Origin: Dehalococcoidia bacterium UBA1152
GTDB lineage: Bacteria > Chloroflexota > Dehalococcoidia > Lucifugimonadales > UBA2962
Assembly: GCA_002311285.1 (NCBI GenBank)
Contig: DBZU01000030.1
Coordinates: 6,306-27,344, forward strand
Reading direction: 5' to 3'
Length of the DNA stretch: 21,039 bases
The position numbers were made by a program, and so were the translations under genes. A model generated the notes under the pieces. That model was given only the letters and a program-made list of their open reading frames with translations. It was not told the DNA's origin and searched no databases. The number at the start of each line of letters is the position of its first letter. Positions within the stretch are counted from its first letter, which is position 1. Shown here one piece after another: positions 8,449 to 15,398 of the stretch.

Positions 8449-9273
8449 ATGCTTAAAGGAAAAAATGCTCTTGTGACTGGTTCAGGGCAAGGAATCGGAA
8501 GGGAAATTGCTCTAGCACTGGCACGAAATGGTGCCAATGTCGGAGTCAATGATCTTGAATATAATTCAGCCGCAAAAGAAACGATTGAATTATTAAAACC
8601 ATATAATCGATCTGTGTCATGGCATAGACATGATGTTGGAAATAATAAGGAAATTGACCTCATGTTTGAAGAATTCCTTGATGCCCACGGATCGATTGAT
8701 ATTTTCGTTAACAACGCTTACGTGCCGATACCAAAACCCTTTGTAAAAGTAACTGAAGATGATTTTGATGCTCAGGTGAATGTTGGATTAAAAGGGTATT
8801 TTTTTTGTGCCCAAAGAGCAGCTCAAGAAATGATAAGTAAATCAACAAAAGGTCGAATAATCAACATAAGCAGTTTGCAAGCATTCAGGCAATGGCCAAA
8901 CCAATTGGTATATGGATCAATAAAATCGGCCGTATCTCGCATGACATTGGGTATAGCATGGGAGTTATCATCACATGGAATCAACTGTAATGCAGTGGCG
9001 CCTGGTTATATCGACAGTAGACGGTTACAAAAAGATGAAGAACATCAACGGGGAGAAACTGAGTGGTACGTTGATGAAACAAAACCGTGGATACCGGCAC
9101 GCCGGATCGGCCTCCCAAGAGATATCGCTAACATAGTTATCTTTTTTGCTTCAGAGGCCTCGGACTATGTAAATGGACAAACATTAGTATCCGATGGAGG
9201 TTTTTTGAGTGGGGGAACACCTAATGAATTTTCAAAACAATCACATCCGTATACCATAACTACACTTGAATGA
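8449..9273 (+). CDS. SDR family oxidoreductase
   Basis: A 274-residue classical short-chain dehydrogenase/reductase, an NAD(P)-dependent alcohol/ketone oxidoreductase of the cytoplasm. The cofactor motif TGSGQGIG is at 10-17, NNAY (usual NNAG) at 88-91, catalytic Ser142 in INISS, and the YxxxK pair Tyr155/Lys159. SDGGF near the end is a common FabG-like closing motif. An acidic Asp (in VNDLEY, about 35) after the second strand suggests NAD rather than NADP (inference). The start at 8449 gives the typical MLKGKNALVTG opening and has GGAGG (8433-8437) 11 bases upstream; the earlier in-frame TTG/ATG codons at 8428, 8431 and 8440 overlap or crowd that site. First gene of a three-gene plus-strand operon, 18 bp before the amidase. 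Substrate unknown. Confidence 0.9.
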   Translation: MLKGKNALVTGSGQGIGREIALALARNGANVGVNDLEYNSAAKETIELLKPYNRSVSWHRHDVGNNKEIDLMFEEFLDAHGSIDIFVNNAYVPIPKPFVKVTEDDFDAQVNVGLKGYFFCAQRAAQEMISKSTKGRIINISSLQAFRQWPNQLVYGSIKSAVSRMTLGIAWELSSHGINCNAVAPGYIDSRRLQKDEEHQRGETEWYVDETKPWIPARRIGLPRDIANIVIFFASEASDYVNGQTLVSDGGFLSGGTPNEFSKQSHPYTITTLE

Positions 9274-9291
9274 AAAAGTGAGCTGTACTTA

Positions 9292-10950
9292 ATGCGAGAC
9301 CTAACAAACACACAAATTTTAACTCTTGCAAAAGCTGCTGGATTACCTATTACTCAAAATGATGCTTTAGAGATCGTTTATCAGGTAAACGCAATACTGC
9401 AAACAATAGAACCGATAAAATTACCTGAAACTCCAATAATAGAACCTCTGCCTATTGATTTAGTTGAATATATAGACTCAGATCAACAAGGTAAGCGGGA
9501 TCACATCGATACAGCAGATTTAACTGATAACTACGATACGCCAACAATGTCTATCGTAGATTTAGCCCAAAAGATTCGTGCAAAAGAGATTTCTGTAACA
9601 GAAGTAGTGAGCCTATTTTTGGACCGAATCGACAGATTGAATCCACAGTTGATTGCATTTACAGATGTATATCGTCAACAAAGTCTGCAAGCTGCAGCGA
9701 TCCTTGAAAAAGAAGTCAGTGAAGGAGAAATCAGAGGATGGCTTCATGGGATACCAATTGGTATCAAAGAGCAAGTAGATGTTGAGGGTTTTCCGACAAC
9801 TGGAGGATCCAAAGTGCTGGAGAATAATATTGCGACAACCGATGCAACTGTTGTTTCAAGACTTAAAGATGCAGGAGGGATAGTAATTGGCAAATTAAAC
9901 ATGAGCGAACTTGCAATAGCCGAAACTATAGAGTTTCCATGGGGGACTCCTCTAAATCCATGGAATACCGAACGCACTCCAGGGGCTTCCAGCTCAGGTT
10001 CTGCCATAGCTGTAGCAACATCTATGTGCGGAGCAACAATTGGAGGCGATACAGGAGGTTCAATTCGCATGCCTGCTGCCCTATGTGGTACGGTAGGCCT
10101 AAGGCCAACATATGGCAGAGTTAGTAGGGCAGGATCTTTGAGTGCATGCTGGTCGATGGATACGTTGGGGCCGCTTACAAAAACCGTTATGGACTGTGCT
10201 GTTATACTGGAAAAAATAGCCGGTTTTGATGTAAGAGATAGATATTCAAATAAAAAAGCCCCTTTAGCTTACAGCGGCCAACTAAAATACTCTGACAAGC
10301 GTATAAAGAATTTACGTATTGGGGTGATAACCGAATTGATTTCCCCAACTTCTATTGACGCAGAAGTTATTAAGTCTGTCCAAGATGCATGTGCTCTGTT
10401 TGAGCAAAACGGCGCTGTTATACATCCCATATCCGTCCCTATAGTACAAGATGCAGGAATTATTCATTGGACAATTTGTTTTACGGAGTTTGCCCAAGTA
10501 AACAAAAATTTATTGAAAAATCACTTGCAGGAACTGACTCATATGGTAAAAATTGCAGTGGCTACAGGATCTATTATCCCGGGTGGAGCATATTACAAAG
10601 CCTTGCAATTAAGAGAATTATTTAGACACACAATGTTAAGTCTGTTTAAAGATGTAGATTTAATCGTAGCTCCTACTATGTCTGCTGGCGCACAGCCAAG
10701 GAATCAAACCATTCATACAACAAGTAAAGAAGAGGTGCTTGAAGGATTGCACGGCGCACCAAAATTAACCGCCCCATTTAATCTGGCAGGATTGCCTGCG
10801 CTCAGCATTCAATGCGGTATGACTTTTGAAAATCTTCCCATTGGACTGCAAATTGTGGGAAAACCGTTCGATGAACTGACTGTTCTTCAGGCAGGACATC
10901 TTTTTGAATCCTCTACTAAGTGGCATACACTTACGCCTCCAATATTTTGA
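9292..10950 (+). CDS. Amidase with fused GatC/AtzG-like N-terminal domain
   Basis: A 552-residue amidase-signature hydrolase that cleaves carbon-nitrogen amide bonds. The catalytic triad is visible: Lys159 in GIPIGIKE, cis-Ser233 in PGASSSGS and nucleophile Ser257 in GGDTGGSIRMPA; the spacings (74 and 24) agree with GatA-type enzymes. Before the amidase domain (about 86-552) there is an extra N-terminal segment (1-75). It has two short helices followed by a proline-rich tail (LPETPIIEPLPI) and resembles the small GatC or AtzG/DUF4089 partner subunits that usually are separate proteins. This suggests a natural fusion of partner and enzyme. The usual adjacent gatB is absent, so a role in tRNA amidation is unlikely; a catabolic amide, ureide or carbamate is more likely. 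It is 18 bp after the SDR gene and 24 bp before the monooxygenase, and all three are probably on one mRNA. Confidence 0.88.
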   Translation: MRDLTNTQILTLAKAAGLPITQNDALEIVYQVNAILQTIEPIKLPETPIIEPLPIDLVEYIDSDQQGKRDHIDTADLTDNYDTPTMSIVDLAQKIRAKEISVTEVVSLFLDRIDRLNPQLIAFTDVYRQQSLQAAAILEKEVSEGEIRGWLHGIPIGIKEQVDVEGFPTTGGSKVLENNIATTDATVVSRLKDAGGIVIGKLNMSELAIAETIEFPWGTPLNPWNTERTPGASSSGSAIAVATSMCGATIGGDTGGSIRMPAALCGTVGLRPTYGRVSRAGSLSACWSMDTLGPLTKTVMDCAVILEKIAGFDVRDRYSNKKAPLAYSGQLKYSDKRIKNLRIGVITELISPTSIDAEVIKSVQDACALFEQNGAVIHPISVPIVQDAGIIHWTICFTEFAQVNKNLLKNHLQELTHMVKIAVATGSIIPGGAYYKALQLRELFRHTMLSLFKDVDLIVAPTMSAGAQPRNQTIHTTSKEEVLEGLHGAPKLTAPFNLAGLPALSIQCGMTFENLPIGLQIVGKPFDELTVLQAGHLFESSTKWHTLTPPIF

Positions 10951-10974
10951 CATTGAATCCTCTGAGTGAATTGC

Positions 10975-12150
10975 ATGGCAAAAAAGGACAAGCTACAAAC
11001 GGGAAATAAAATGGCAAATTCAGTTCTTCAGGTTACTCATAAGTTGAACCATGTTATTAGTTTAAGTGCCGACAGTATCGCTGAGAACAAACGGCTTCCA
11101 GAAGAGCTGGTACGAGATTTAATTGCAAGTGGTATGTTTCAATTATTGTTGCCCAAACGCATGGGAGGCAGACAGTTGGATTTGCCGGAGTATCTGTCTG
11201 TTATTGAAAATATTGCAAGAGCAGATGGAAGCACTGCCTGGTGTTTGAACCAAAATAACGTGTTAACGACATTTGCTGGAGTAATGCCAAAATATTTGGC
11301 GGATGAAATTTGGTCTAAAAACAATAATATTCTAGCCAATGGGCCTCCAGTTTCTGTACATGTTGTACCAGCTGAAGGTGGATATCGGTTAACTGGTGAA
11401 TGGAGATTAAGTTCAGGATTTGCACATGCAACTTGGCTTTTGGCTTTAATTCCTGGAGATAATCCCTTGGCTGAGGCCAATATTGATATCAATAAACAAT
11501 ACATGGTTATCCCTAAAAGCCAGGCAGAACCAGTTGACGACTGGCATGTTGGCGGTTTGCGAGGAACTGGCAGCAACAGTTTTAAGGTCAAAAATCTTTT
11601 TGTGCCGGAAGATAGAGCATTTATTGATAAAGGCAAAAGTTCTGAAAAAGGATCCTTGCAAGGAATTTCCAGAGAGCTTCTGTTTGCAAGTGGGTTCGCT
11701 TCCGTAGCCTTAGGTATATCTAGAGCTAGTTTAGATGAAACCATTGAGATTACAACCCAAAAAACTCCCCAAGACCAATCCTTGTTACGAGATCAGGAAT
11801 TTGTTCAGCATCAAATAGGCTACGCAGAAGCGTTATGGAAATCAGCTAAATCCTTCGCTAAAGAGAGTATTGCCGATTTACTGAACAATGAGAAGATAGG
11901 ATCAAGGCTTCCAAAAGATATAAATATTCAAGTTAGGTTAGCCAGTACTCATGCCATACGGACATCAGCAATGATTGTTGATATCGCATACAACCTGTGC
12001 GGGTCACATGCTGTTTATGAGTCCAGTCCTATACATAGAAGATTCCAGGATATTCATGCAATAACTCAACAGATTCAAGGGAGAATGACTCACTATGTTA
12101 CTGCCGGCAAATATTTTATGGGTATAGAGGATGAAGATGGCTTGCTTTAA
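10975..12150 (+). CDS. Group D flavin-dependent monooxygenase (acyl-CoA dehydrogenase fold)
   Basis: A protein of 391 residues with the acyl-CoA dehydrogenase fold, but of the group D flavin monooxygenase type (HpaB/HsaA/DszC-like). These enzymes take reduced flavin from a separate reductase and oxygenate aromatic, phenolic or heteroatom substrates. Marks: LPEELVRDLIASGMFQLL (41-58), ARADGSTAWC (81-90) typical of these hydroxylases, GEWRLSSGFAHATW (141-154), GGLRGTGSNSF (193-203), and a C-terminal GSHAVYESSPIHRRFQDIHA block. The acyl-CoA dehydrogenase catalytic Glu is not evident. No flavin reductase gene lies nearby. Three starts are possible (GTG 10966, ATG 10975, ATG 11011), none with a strong ribosome binding site; homologous sequence begins after 11011, so the N-terminus is uncertain. 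Last gene of the SDR-amidase operon. A true acyl-CoA dehydrogenase is the main alternative. Confidence 0.82.
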   Translation: MAKKDKLQTGNKMANSVLQVTHKLNHVISLSADSIAENKRLPEELVRDLIASGMFQLLLPKRMGGRQLDLPEYLSVIENIARADGSTAWCLNQNNVLTTFAGVMPKYLADEIWSKNNNILANGPPVSVHVVPAEGGYRLTGEWRLSSGFAHATWLLALIPGDNPLAEANIDINKQYMVIPKSQAEPVDDWHVGGLRGTGSNSFKVKNLFVPEDRAFIDKGKSSEKGSLQGISRELLFASGFASVALGISRASLDETIEITTQKTPQDQSLLRDQEFVQHQIGYAEALWKSAKSFAKESIADLLNNEKIGSRLPKDINIQVRLASTHAIRTSAMIVDIAYNLCGSHAVYESSPIHRRFQDIHAITQQIQGRMTHYVTAGKYFMGIEDEDGLL

Positions 12151-12152
12151 TC

Positions 12153-12400
12153 TTAATTCAATTGAACAGTAGAGCAAATATTTTCAAGAGGTTGTCTCTC
12201 AAAGTTTGGCACCAGAGCATTCTTGGCGGGATAGCCTGTTACTAAAAGCAGAAAAGGACGTTCGTTGTTCGGCCGTTGAAACGCTTGATTGAGAAAGCCC
12301 ATTGGACTGGGTGTATGGGTTAAAGTCGCAAGGCCCACGTGATGCAGAGCAGAAATTAAAATGCCCGTAGCGACCCGACCACTGACTCTGTCGCATAGTA
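12153..12400 (-). pseudogene. C-terminal remnant of a nitroreductase-family gene
   Basis: Read on the minus strand, this stretch encodes about 80 residues that match the end of nitroreductase-family flavoproteins: VATGILISALHHVGLATL, then THTPSPMGFLN, then RPNNERPFLLLVTGYPA and VPNFERQPLEN before a TAA at 12153. There is no start codon or ribosome binding site before the conserved part, and the FMN-binding N-terminal half (about 130 residues, with an opening RRSxRxF motif) is absent. Upstream, the frame runs into the end of the release-factor homologue in another frame. The conserved block has no internal stop, so the truncation looks fairly recent. Its end lies 2 bp from the monooxygenase stop, which is convergent. 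The left boundary of homology near 12400 is approximate. Confidence 0.75.
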
Positions 12401-12436
12401 GTGCCTTACTCGTCTCCCGTGTGCATCCCTCAGGTT

Positions 12437-13528
12437 TCAGTAACGCAGCAGTGCACCGATGTGTCCCATCTCTGTTAGGGATGGAATGGGATCAACGAAG
12501 TCAATCTCGGCCCTGCTCATGGAAAGCAGCTCGGTACACTCGTTGACTAGATCGACTTTGAACAGAGACGTTGATCCACATTCCGAGCATTCGGATGGGG
12601 TGCTGGCCTCAAGGTGCTCACAGTCGCGGCAGCGGACTCCATCAAGGTGTGCGTTCCGCGTTACGACCGCCTTTTCCACCCGGCCTGCCTTGGCTGCATG
12701 TAACACGTCCTCGATCCCAACCGCCGCCAAGCCGCTCTTTAGCTGTTCGTTCTTGATCACTTCCCAGAGGACTTGCTCGGATGCGCGCTCCTGCTCGACA
12801 AAAAGGTCGAAAATTTCTTTTTGCACCCAACCGTCGCTTTTGCCCAAGTCCAGGGCCTTATCTTCCACAGCCTTCTGGGCTATTTGGTTAGGCAAAACCG
12901 CTCGAATCGCTCGTAGGGTTTCCTTGGATCCCACCATCAGAACCCGTCTAAAGGCGTTCTCTCGGTCCAACTCCATAAGCTCATCGGCGATATCCTTCGC
13001 GTAGTGTTGAAGCTGTTTGTCCCGGCGTCGCTCATATCGTTGCTGAGACCAACCGCCCACCTTAACATGGTTTTTAACATTGCCAGTAATCTGAACTTCG
13101 CGGCCCGACACGGCCGAGGCGACTAGGAACACTTTCGCTGATTTGTTGTCAGCAACCACCACGGCGTAATTCTCATACTCGTCCTGCAGTTCGGCCAGTG
13201 GCCTGATATAGGGTGACGAGTCGACCCAGAGCAAGTCGGGCACGGAAACAGGCAGAGTATGGACCTCGAAGAAATCGAGTGCCCAGCAGGCGAATAAACA
13301 TAGGCTCCCGGACTTGTGGCGGTTCTTTTTGAAGTAGTCTTCCACCATCTTCATGTTTCGGTCAAAGTACTCGAGTTCGTCCGGGTGGTCTTTTAGCAAA
13401 ACTCGGTCAGTCCTGATACGCTTGTCGAGTGTTGCCATTCCTGCTGGCCCGGAAAGATACAGGCTGAGGAACGCACGATCCGGGGCCATAATCTCCGCCA
13501 GTTTTCTCAAATTGATCTGGTTGAACAT
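12437..13528 (-). CDS. eRF1/aRF1-like release factor homologue (baeRF type)
   Basis: A 363-residue protein related to archaeal/eukaryotic class I release factors, in the group described for bacteria as baeRF or VLRF1-like proteins, which are proposed to act in ribosome rescue or peptidyl-tRNA hydrolysis. Evidence: KNHVKVGGWSQQRYERRRD (152-170) aligns by eye with the eRF1 catalytic loop HGRGGQSALRFARLR, with GGWSQ in place of GGQS. The following helix and alpha/beta domain match eRF1 domain 2-3 order. A C-terminal region has a zinc-ribbon pair CxxC (300-303) and CxxC (314-317) and ends in GHIGALLRY, like the aRF1 ending. The region that reads stop codons in eRF1 (NIKS) is not seen. AAGGAG (13538-13543) lies 9 bases before the ATG. 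Three sampled 60-base lines gave 56% G+C against 42% for two neighbouring lines, which points to transfer. Confidence 0.8.
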   Translation of the reverse strand: MFNQINLRKLAEIMAPDRAFLSLYLSGPAGMATLDKRIRTDRVLLKDHPDELEYFDRNMKMVEDYFKKNRHKSGSLCLFACWALDFFEVHTLPVSVPDLLWVDSSPYIRPLAELQDEYENYAVVVADNKSAKVFLVASAVSGREVQITGNVKNHVKVGGWSQQRYERRRDKQLQHYAKDIADELMELDRENAFRRVLMVGSKETLRAIRAVLPNQIAQKAVEDKALDLGKSDGWVQKEIFDLFVEQERASEQVLWEVIKNEQLKSGLAAVGIEDVLHAAKAGRVEKAVVTRNAHLDGVRCRDCEHLEASTPSECSECGSTSLFKVDLVNECTELLSMSRAEIDFVDPIPSLTEMGHIGALLRY

Positions 13529-13554
13529 AGGTCCGTACTCCTTAACTGAGCAAA

Positions 13555-13560
13555 ATTATA
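13555..13560 (-). promoter_or_regulatory. Candidate -10 element for the release-factor homologue
   Basis: A perfect TATAAT on the minus strand, placed so that transcription would begin near 13548, just before the AAGGAG site of the downstream gene. No convincing -35 element is visible 16-18 bp further upstream, so an activator may be needed or the match may be chance. Confidence 0.35.
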
Positions 13561-13652
13561 GAAATGTTTTGATCGTTCCTTCATCGTATCTGTGTAGATT
13601 GATTTTTAACCGTGAAAAGGTGTAAATTCCGATTTCATGTCCTTGATGCCTC

Positions 13653-14714
13653 TTAAAGCTTAATTACCGCACGGCCAAGAATTTTTCCTGCTCTAAGGTC
13701 ATCGCATGCTTTGTTTATTTCTTCTAATCGATACCGTTTAGTGACAAGCTTATCCAGAGGAAATTTGCCTTCGCGATTCCATCGTAAATACATCTCAAAA
13801 TCAGCTGTTGGATAGGCAGCCCCCAAACTTCCTAGAAAACCTCTTTGACCCATGAAGAATAAACTTGGATCGATAGAAATTTCAGGACACGGCATCCCAA
13901 CCATCACAGCTGTACCGCCGCGGTTTTCAGCCCCAGGGCCACCTCCTCTAACGGCGGGAAGAATCTGTTCAGTTGTTGCTCTTACTCCGATAGTGTCAAA
14001 AGCAAAATCTACCCCTCCATTTGTAAGTTCAATGATGGCTTCAACAGGCTCAGTATTTGATGCATTTATTGTGTGAGTTGCTCCAAATTGACGGGCAAAC
14101 TCCAGCTTTCCATCATCTAAATCTACAGCAATCACTGGATAAGCATTAAGGATTGATGCCATTTGAATTGCCGACAAACCTACTCCACCTGCCCCAATAA
14201 TTGCCACTGAATTACCTGGTCTCACTCCTGCTGTGTTTTTAACCGCCCCCGCTCCAGTCAATACAGCACATCCTACAATACAGCTTAAATCGGGAGGTTC
14301 ATTATCCGCTATTCGCACCACAAATTTATCTAACACTATAACGTCTTGTGCCCACGCATGCACCGCTACTTCATTGATTGGTATTCCCTGATAAGTAGTT
14401 CCTGGAAGATCCTGTGGAGGAAGACCTCCAGAAAATGTTTCGTTATGTTTAGATACCCAGGTCACAATTACCTGATCACCTTCTTTAAGGTCTTTGACTT
14501 GACTACCCAAATGTGTGACGTTACCAGTAGCTTCGTGGCCAAAGATACTAGGTGCGACCGTGTCATGGTTGCTCATCTGATGCAATTGAGAATGACAGAG
14601 TCCTGTATAAGATAACTTGACTATCACTTGGTCTTCTCTTGGATCAGGTACGTTTACTTCGTCTACGACTAAAGGTTTATCGTTTCCAACAAATATAGCT
14701 GCTGTTGTTTTCAT
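13653..14714 (-). CDS. Zinc-dependent alcohol dehydrogenase lacking structural zinc site
   Basis: A 353-residue medium-chain dehydrogenase/reductase that oxidises alcohols or reduces aldehydes with NAD. The catalytic zinc ligands are present: Cys40 in TGLCHSQ, His60-Glu61 in GHEATG and Cys149 in VGCAVLTG. The Rossmann motif GAGGVG is at 174-179, and Asp198 at the end of the second strand favours NAD. The lobe that in most alcohol dehydrogenases holds four cysteines around a structural zinc (roughly residues 86-112 here) has none, with GGLPPQDLPG in its place. An unusual Gly-rich insertion, RGGGPGAENRGG, follows the nucleotide-binding domain (about 259-270). The start ATG has GAGG 5 bases upstream. 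It is 124 bp upstream of the release-factor homologue, and whether they share a transcript is unclear. Substrate unknown. Confidence 0.9.
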   Translation of the reverse strand: MKTTAAIFVGNDKPLVVDEVNVPDPREDQVIVKLSYTGLCHSQLHQMSNHDTVAPSIFGHEATGNVTHLGSQVKDLKEGDQVIVTWVSKHNETFSGGLPPQDLPGTTYQGIPINEVAVHAWAQDVIVLDKFVVRIADNEPPDLSCIVGCAVLTGAGAVKNTAGVRPGNSVAIIGAGGVGLSAIQMASILNAYPVIAVDLDDGKLEFARQFGATHTINASNTEPVEAIIELTNGGVDFAFDTIGVRATTEQILPAVRGGGPGAENRGGTAVMVGMPCPEISIDPSLFFMGQRGFLGSLGAAYPTADFEMYLRWNREGKFPLDKLVTKRYRLEEINKACDDLRAGKILGRAVIKL

Positions 14715-14957
14715 CTTTACCTCGCAATTTTTTTCAGATTATCAGAAATTAATGAACTAATAAATATTGATAAACACAAAAAGTTATTAGAAGAAATTTG
14801 GCCATATATCCTGTTAATCTAATGTTATGTCTGCTAATATTTAATCAGCTATTGTATATAAACGATAGTGTCTCGTATGACCGCTCGAGTAGTCGGCCAG
14901 CTTTCACTTGCTTTCCTTCTTGAATCCGGTATATGTAGAGATTTAAGGAGTTAAGTT

Positions 14958-15221
14958 TTGAGAATTTATGTAGGAAATTTGTCATATAAATGCGATGAAG
15001 ATGATTTGCGGAAGGCATTTGAAGCCCATGGAGAGGTTACATCAGCTCAAGTAATCATGGATAGATATACTGGCAGATCACGGGGATTTGGTTTTGTGGA
15101 GATGTCAAATGACACCGAAGCGCAAGAAGCCATAACTGCAATCGATAATCAAGATATTTCCGGACGTCAGGTTAAAGTCAATGAAGCTAAGCCTAGACGT
15201 GAACAGAACCGATCAAACTAA
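14958..15221 (+). CDS. Single-RRM RNA-binding protein
   Basis: An 87-residue protein made almost only of one RNA recognition motif, as in cyanobacterial Rbp and other small bacterial RRM proteins, which bind single-stranded RNA and are often cold- or stress-induced. RNP2 is IYVGNL (3-8) and RNP1 is RGFGFVEM (42-49), with the aromatic RNA-stacking residues present in both. After the domain there is a short charged tail (about 78-87) without the Gly-rich stretch of many cyanobacterial forms. The start is TTG at 14958, supported by AAGGAG (14945-14950) 7 bases upstream; the only nearby ATG is out of frame. A 243-bp gap upstream is shared with the divergent alcohol dehydrogenase and could hold a leader of 60 or more bases; no promoter pair could be assigned with confidence. 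Confidence 0.92.
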   Translation: MRIYVGNLSYKCDEDDLRKAFEAHGEVTSAQVIMDRYTGRSRGFGFVEMSNDTEAQEAITAIDNQDISGRQVKVNEAKPRREQNRSN

Positions 15222-15257
15222 ATATTAACCACATTACGAATTGAGTTCGAATTAATA

Positions 15258-15280
15258 ATACTCTCTGCTTTTGGGAGTAT
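15258..15280. terminator. Hairpin between convergent rrm and DUF2339 genes
   Basis: An 8-bp stem (ATACTCTC with GGGAGTAT, one G-T pair) and a 7-base loop lie 36 bases after the RRM stop. No strong T-run follows on the plus strand; on the minus strand ATTATTAATT follows. It could be a terminator for either convergent gene. Confidence 0.45.
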
Positions 15281-15398
15281 ACAGGCCGGTTATGACTTCA
15301 TATTTAAATTAAAAGCTATCCGGATGTGTTCTATGTATGGTGTTTAATATAGCTAGTGCAACTAAACTATACGTGAATAACACTCCCAATCGATGAAT

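Noticed and set aside
11139..11744. A 201-codon open frame on the minus strand inside the monooxygenase gene
   Set aside because: No recognisable protein, no ribosome binding site, and it lies entirely within a well-supported gene on the other strand.
12199..12396. A 65-codon minus-strand frame overlapping the nitroreductase remnant
   Set aside because: It is in a different frame from the conserved nitroreductase residues and its translation resembles nothing.
12459..13004. A 181-codon plus-strand frame inside the release-factor homologue
   Set aside because: Ser/Thr/Arg-rich shadow typical of the antisense of a G+C-rich gene; the minus-strand protein has clear family motifs.
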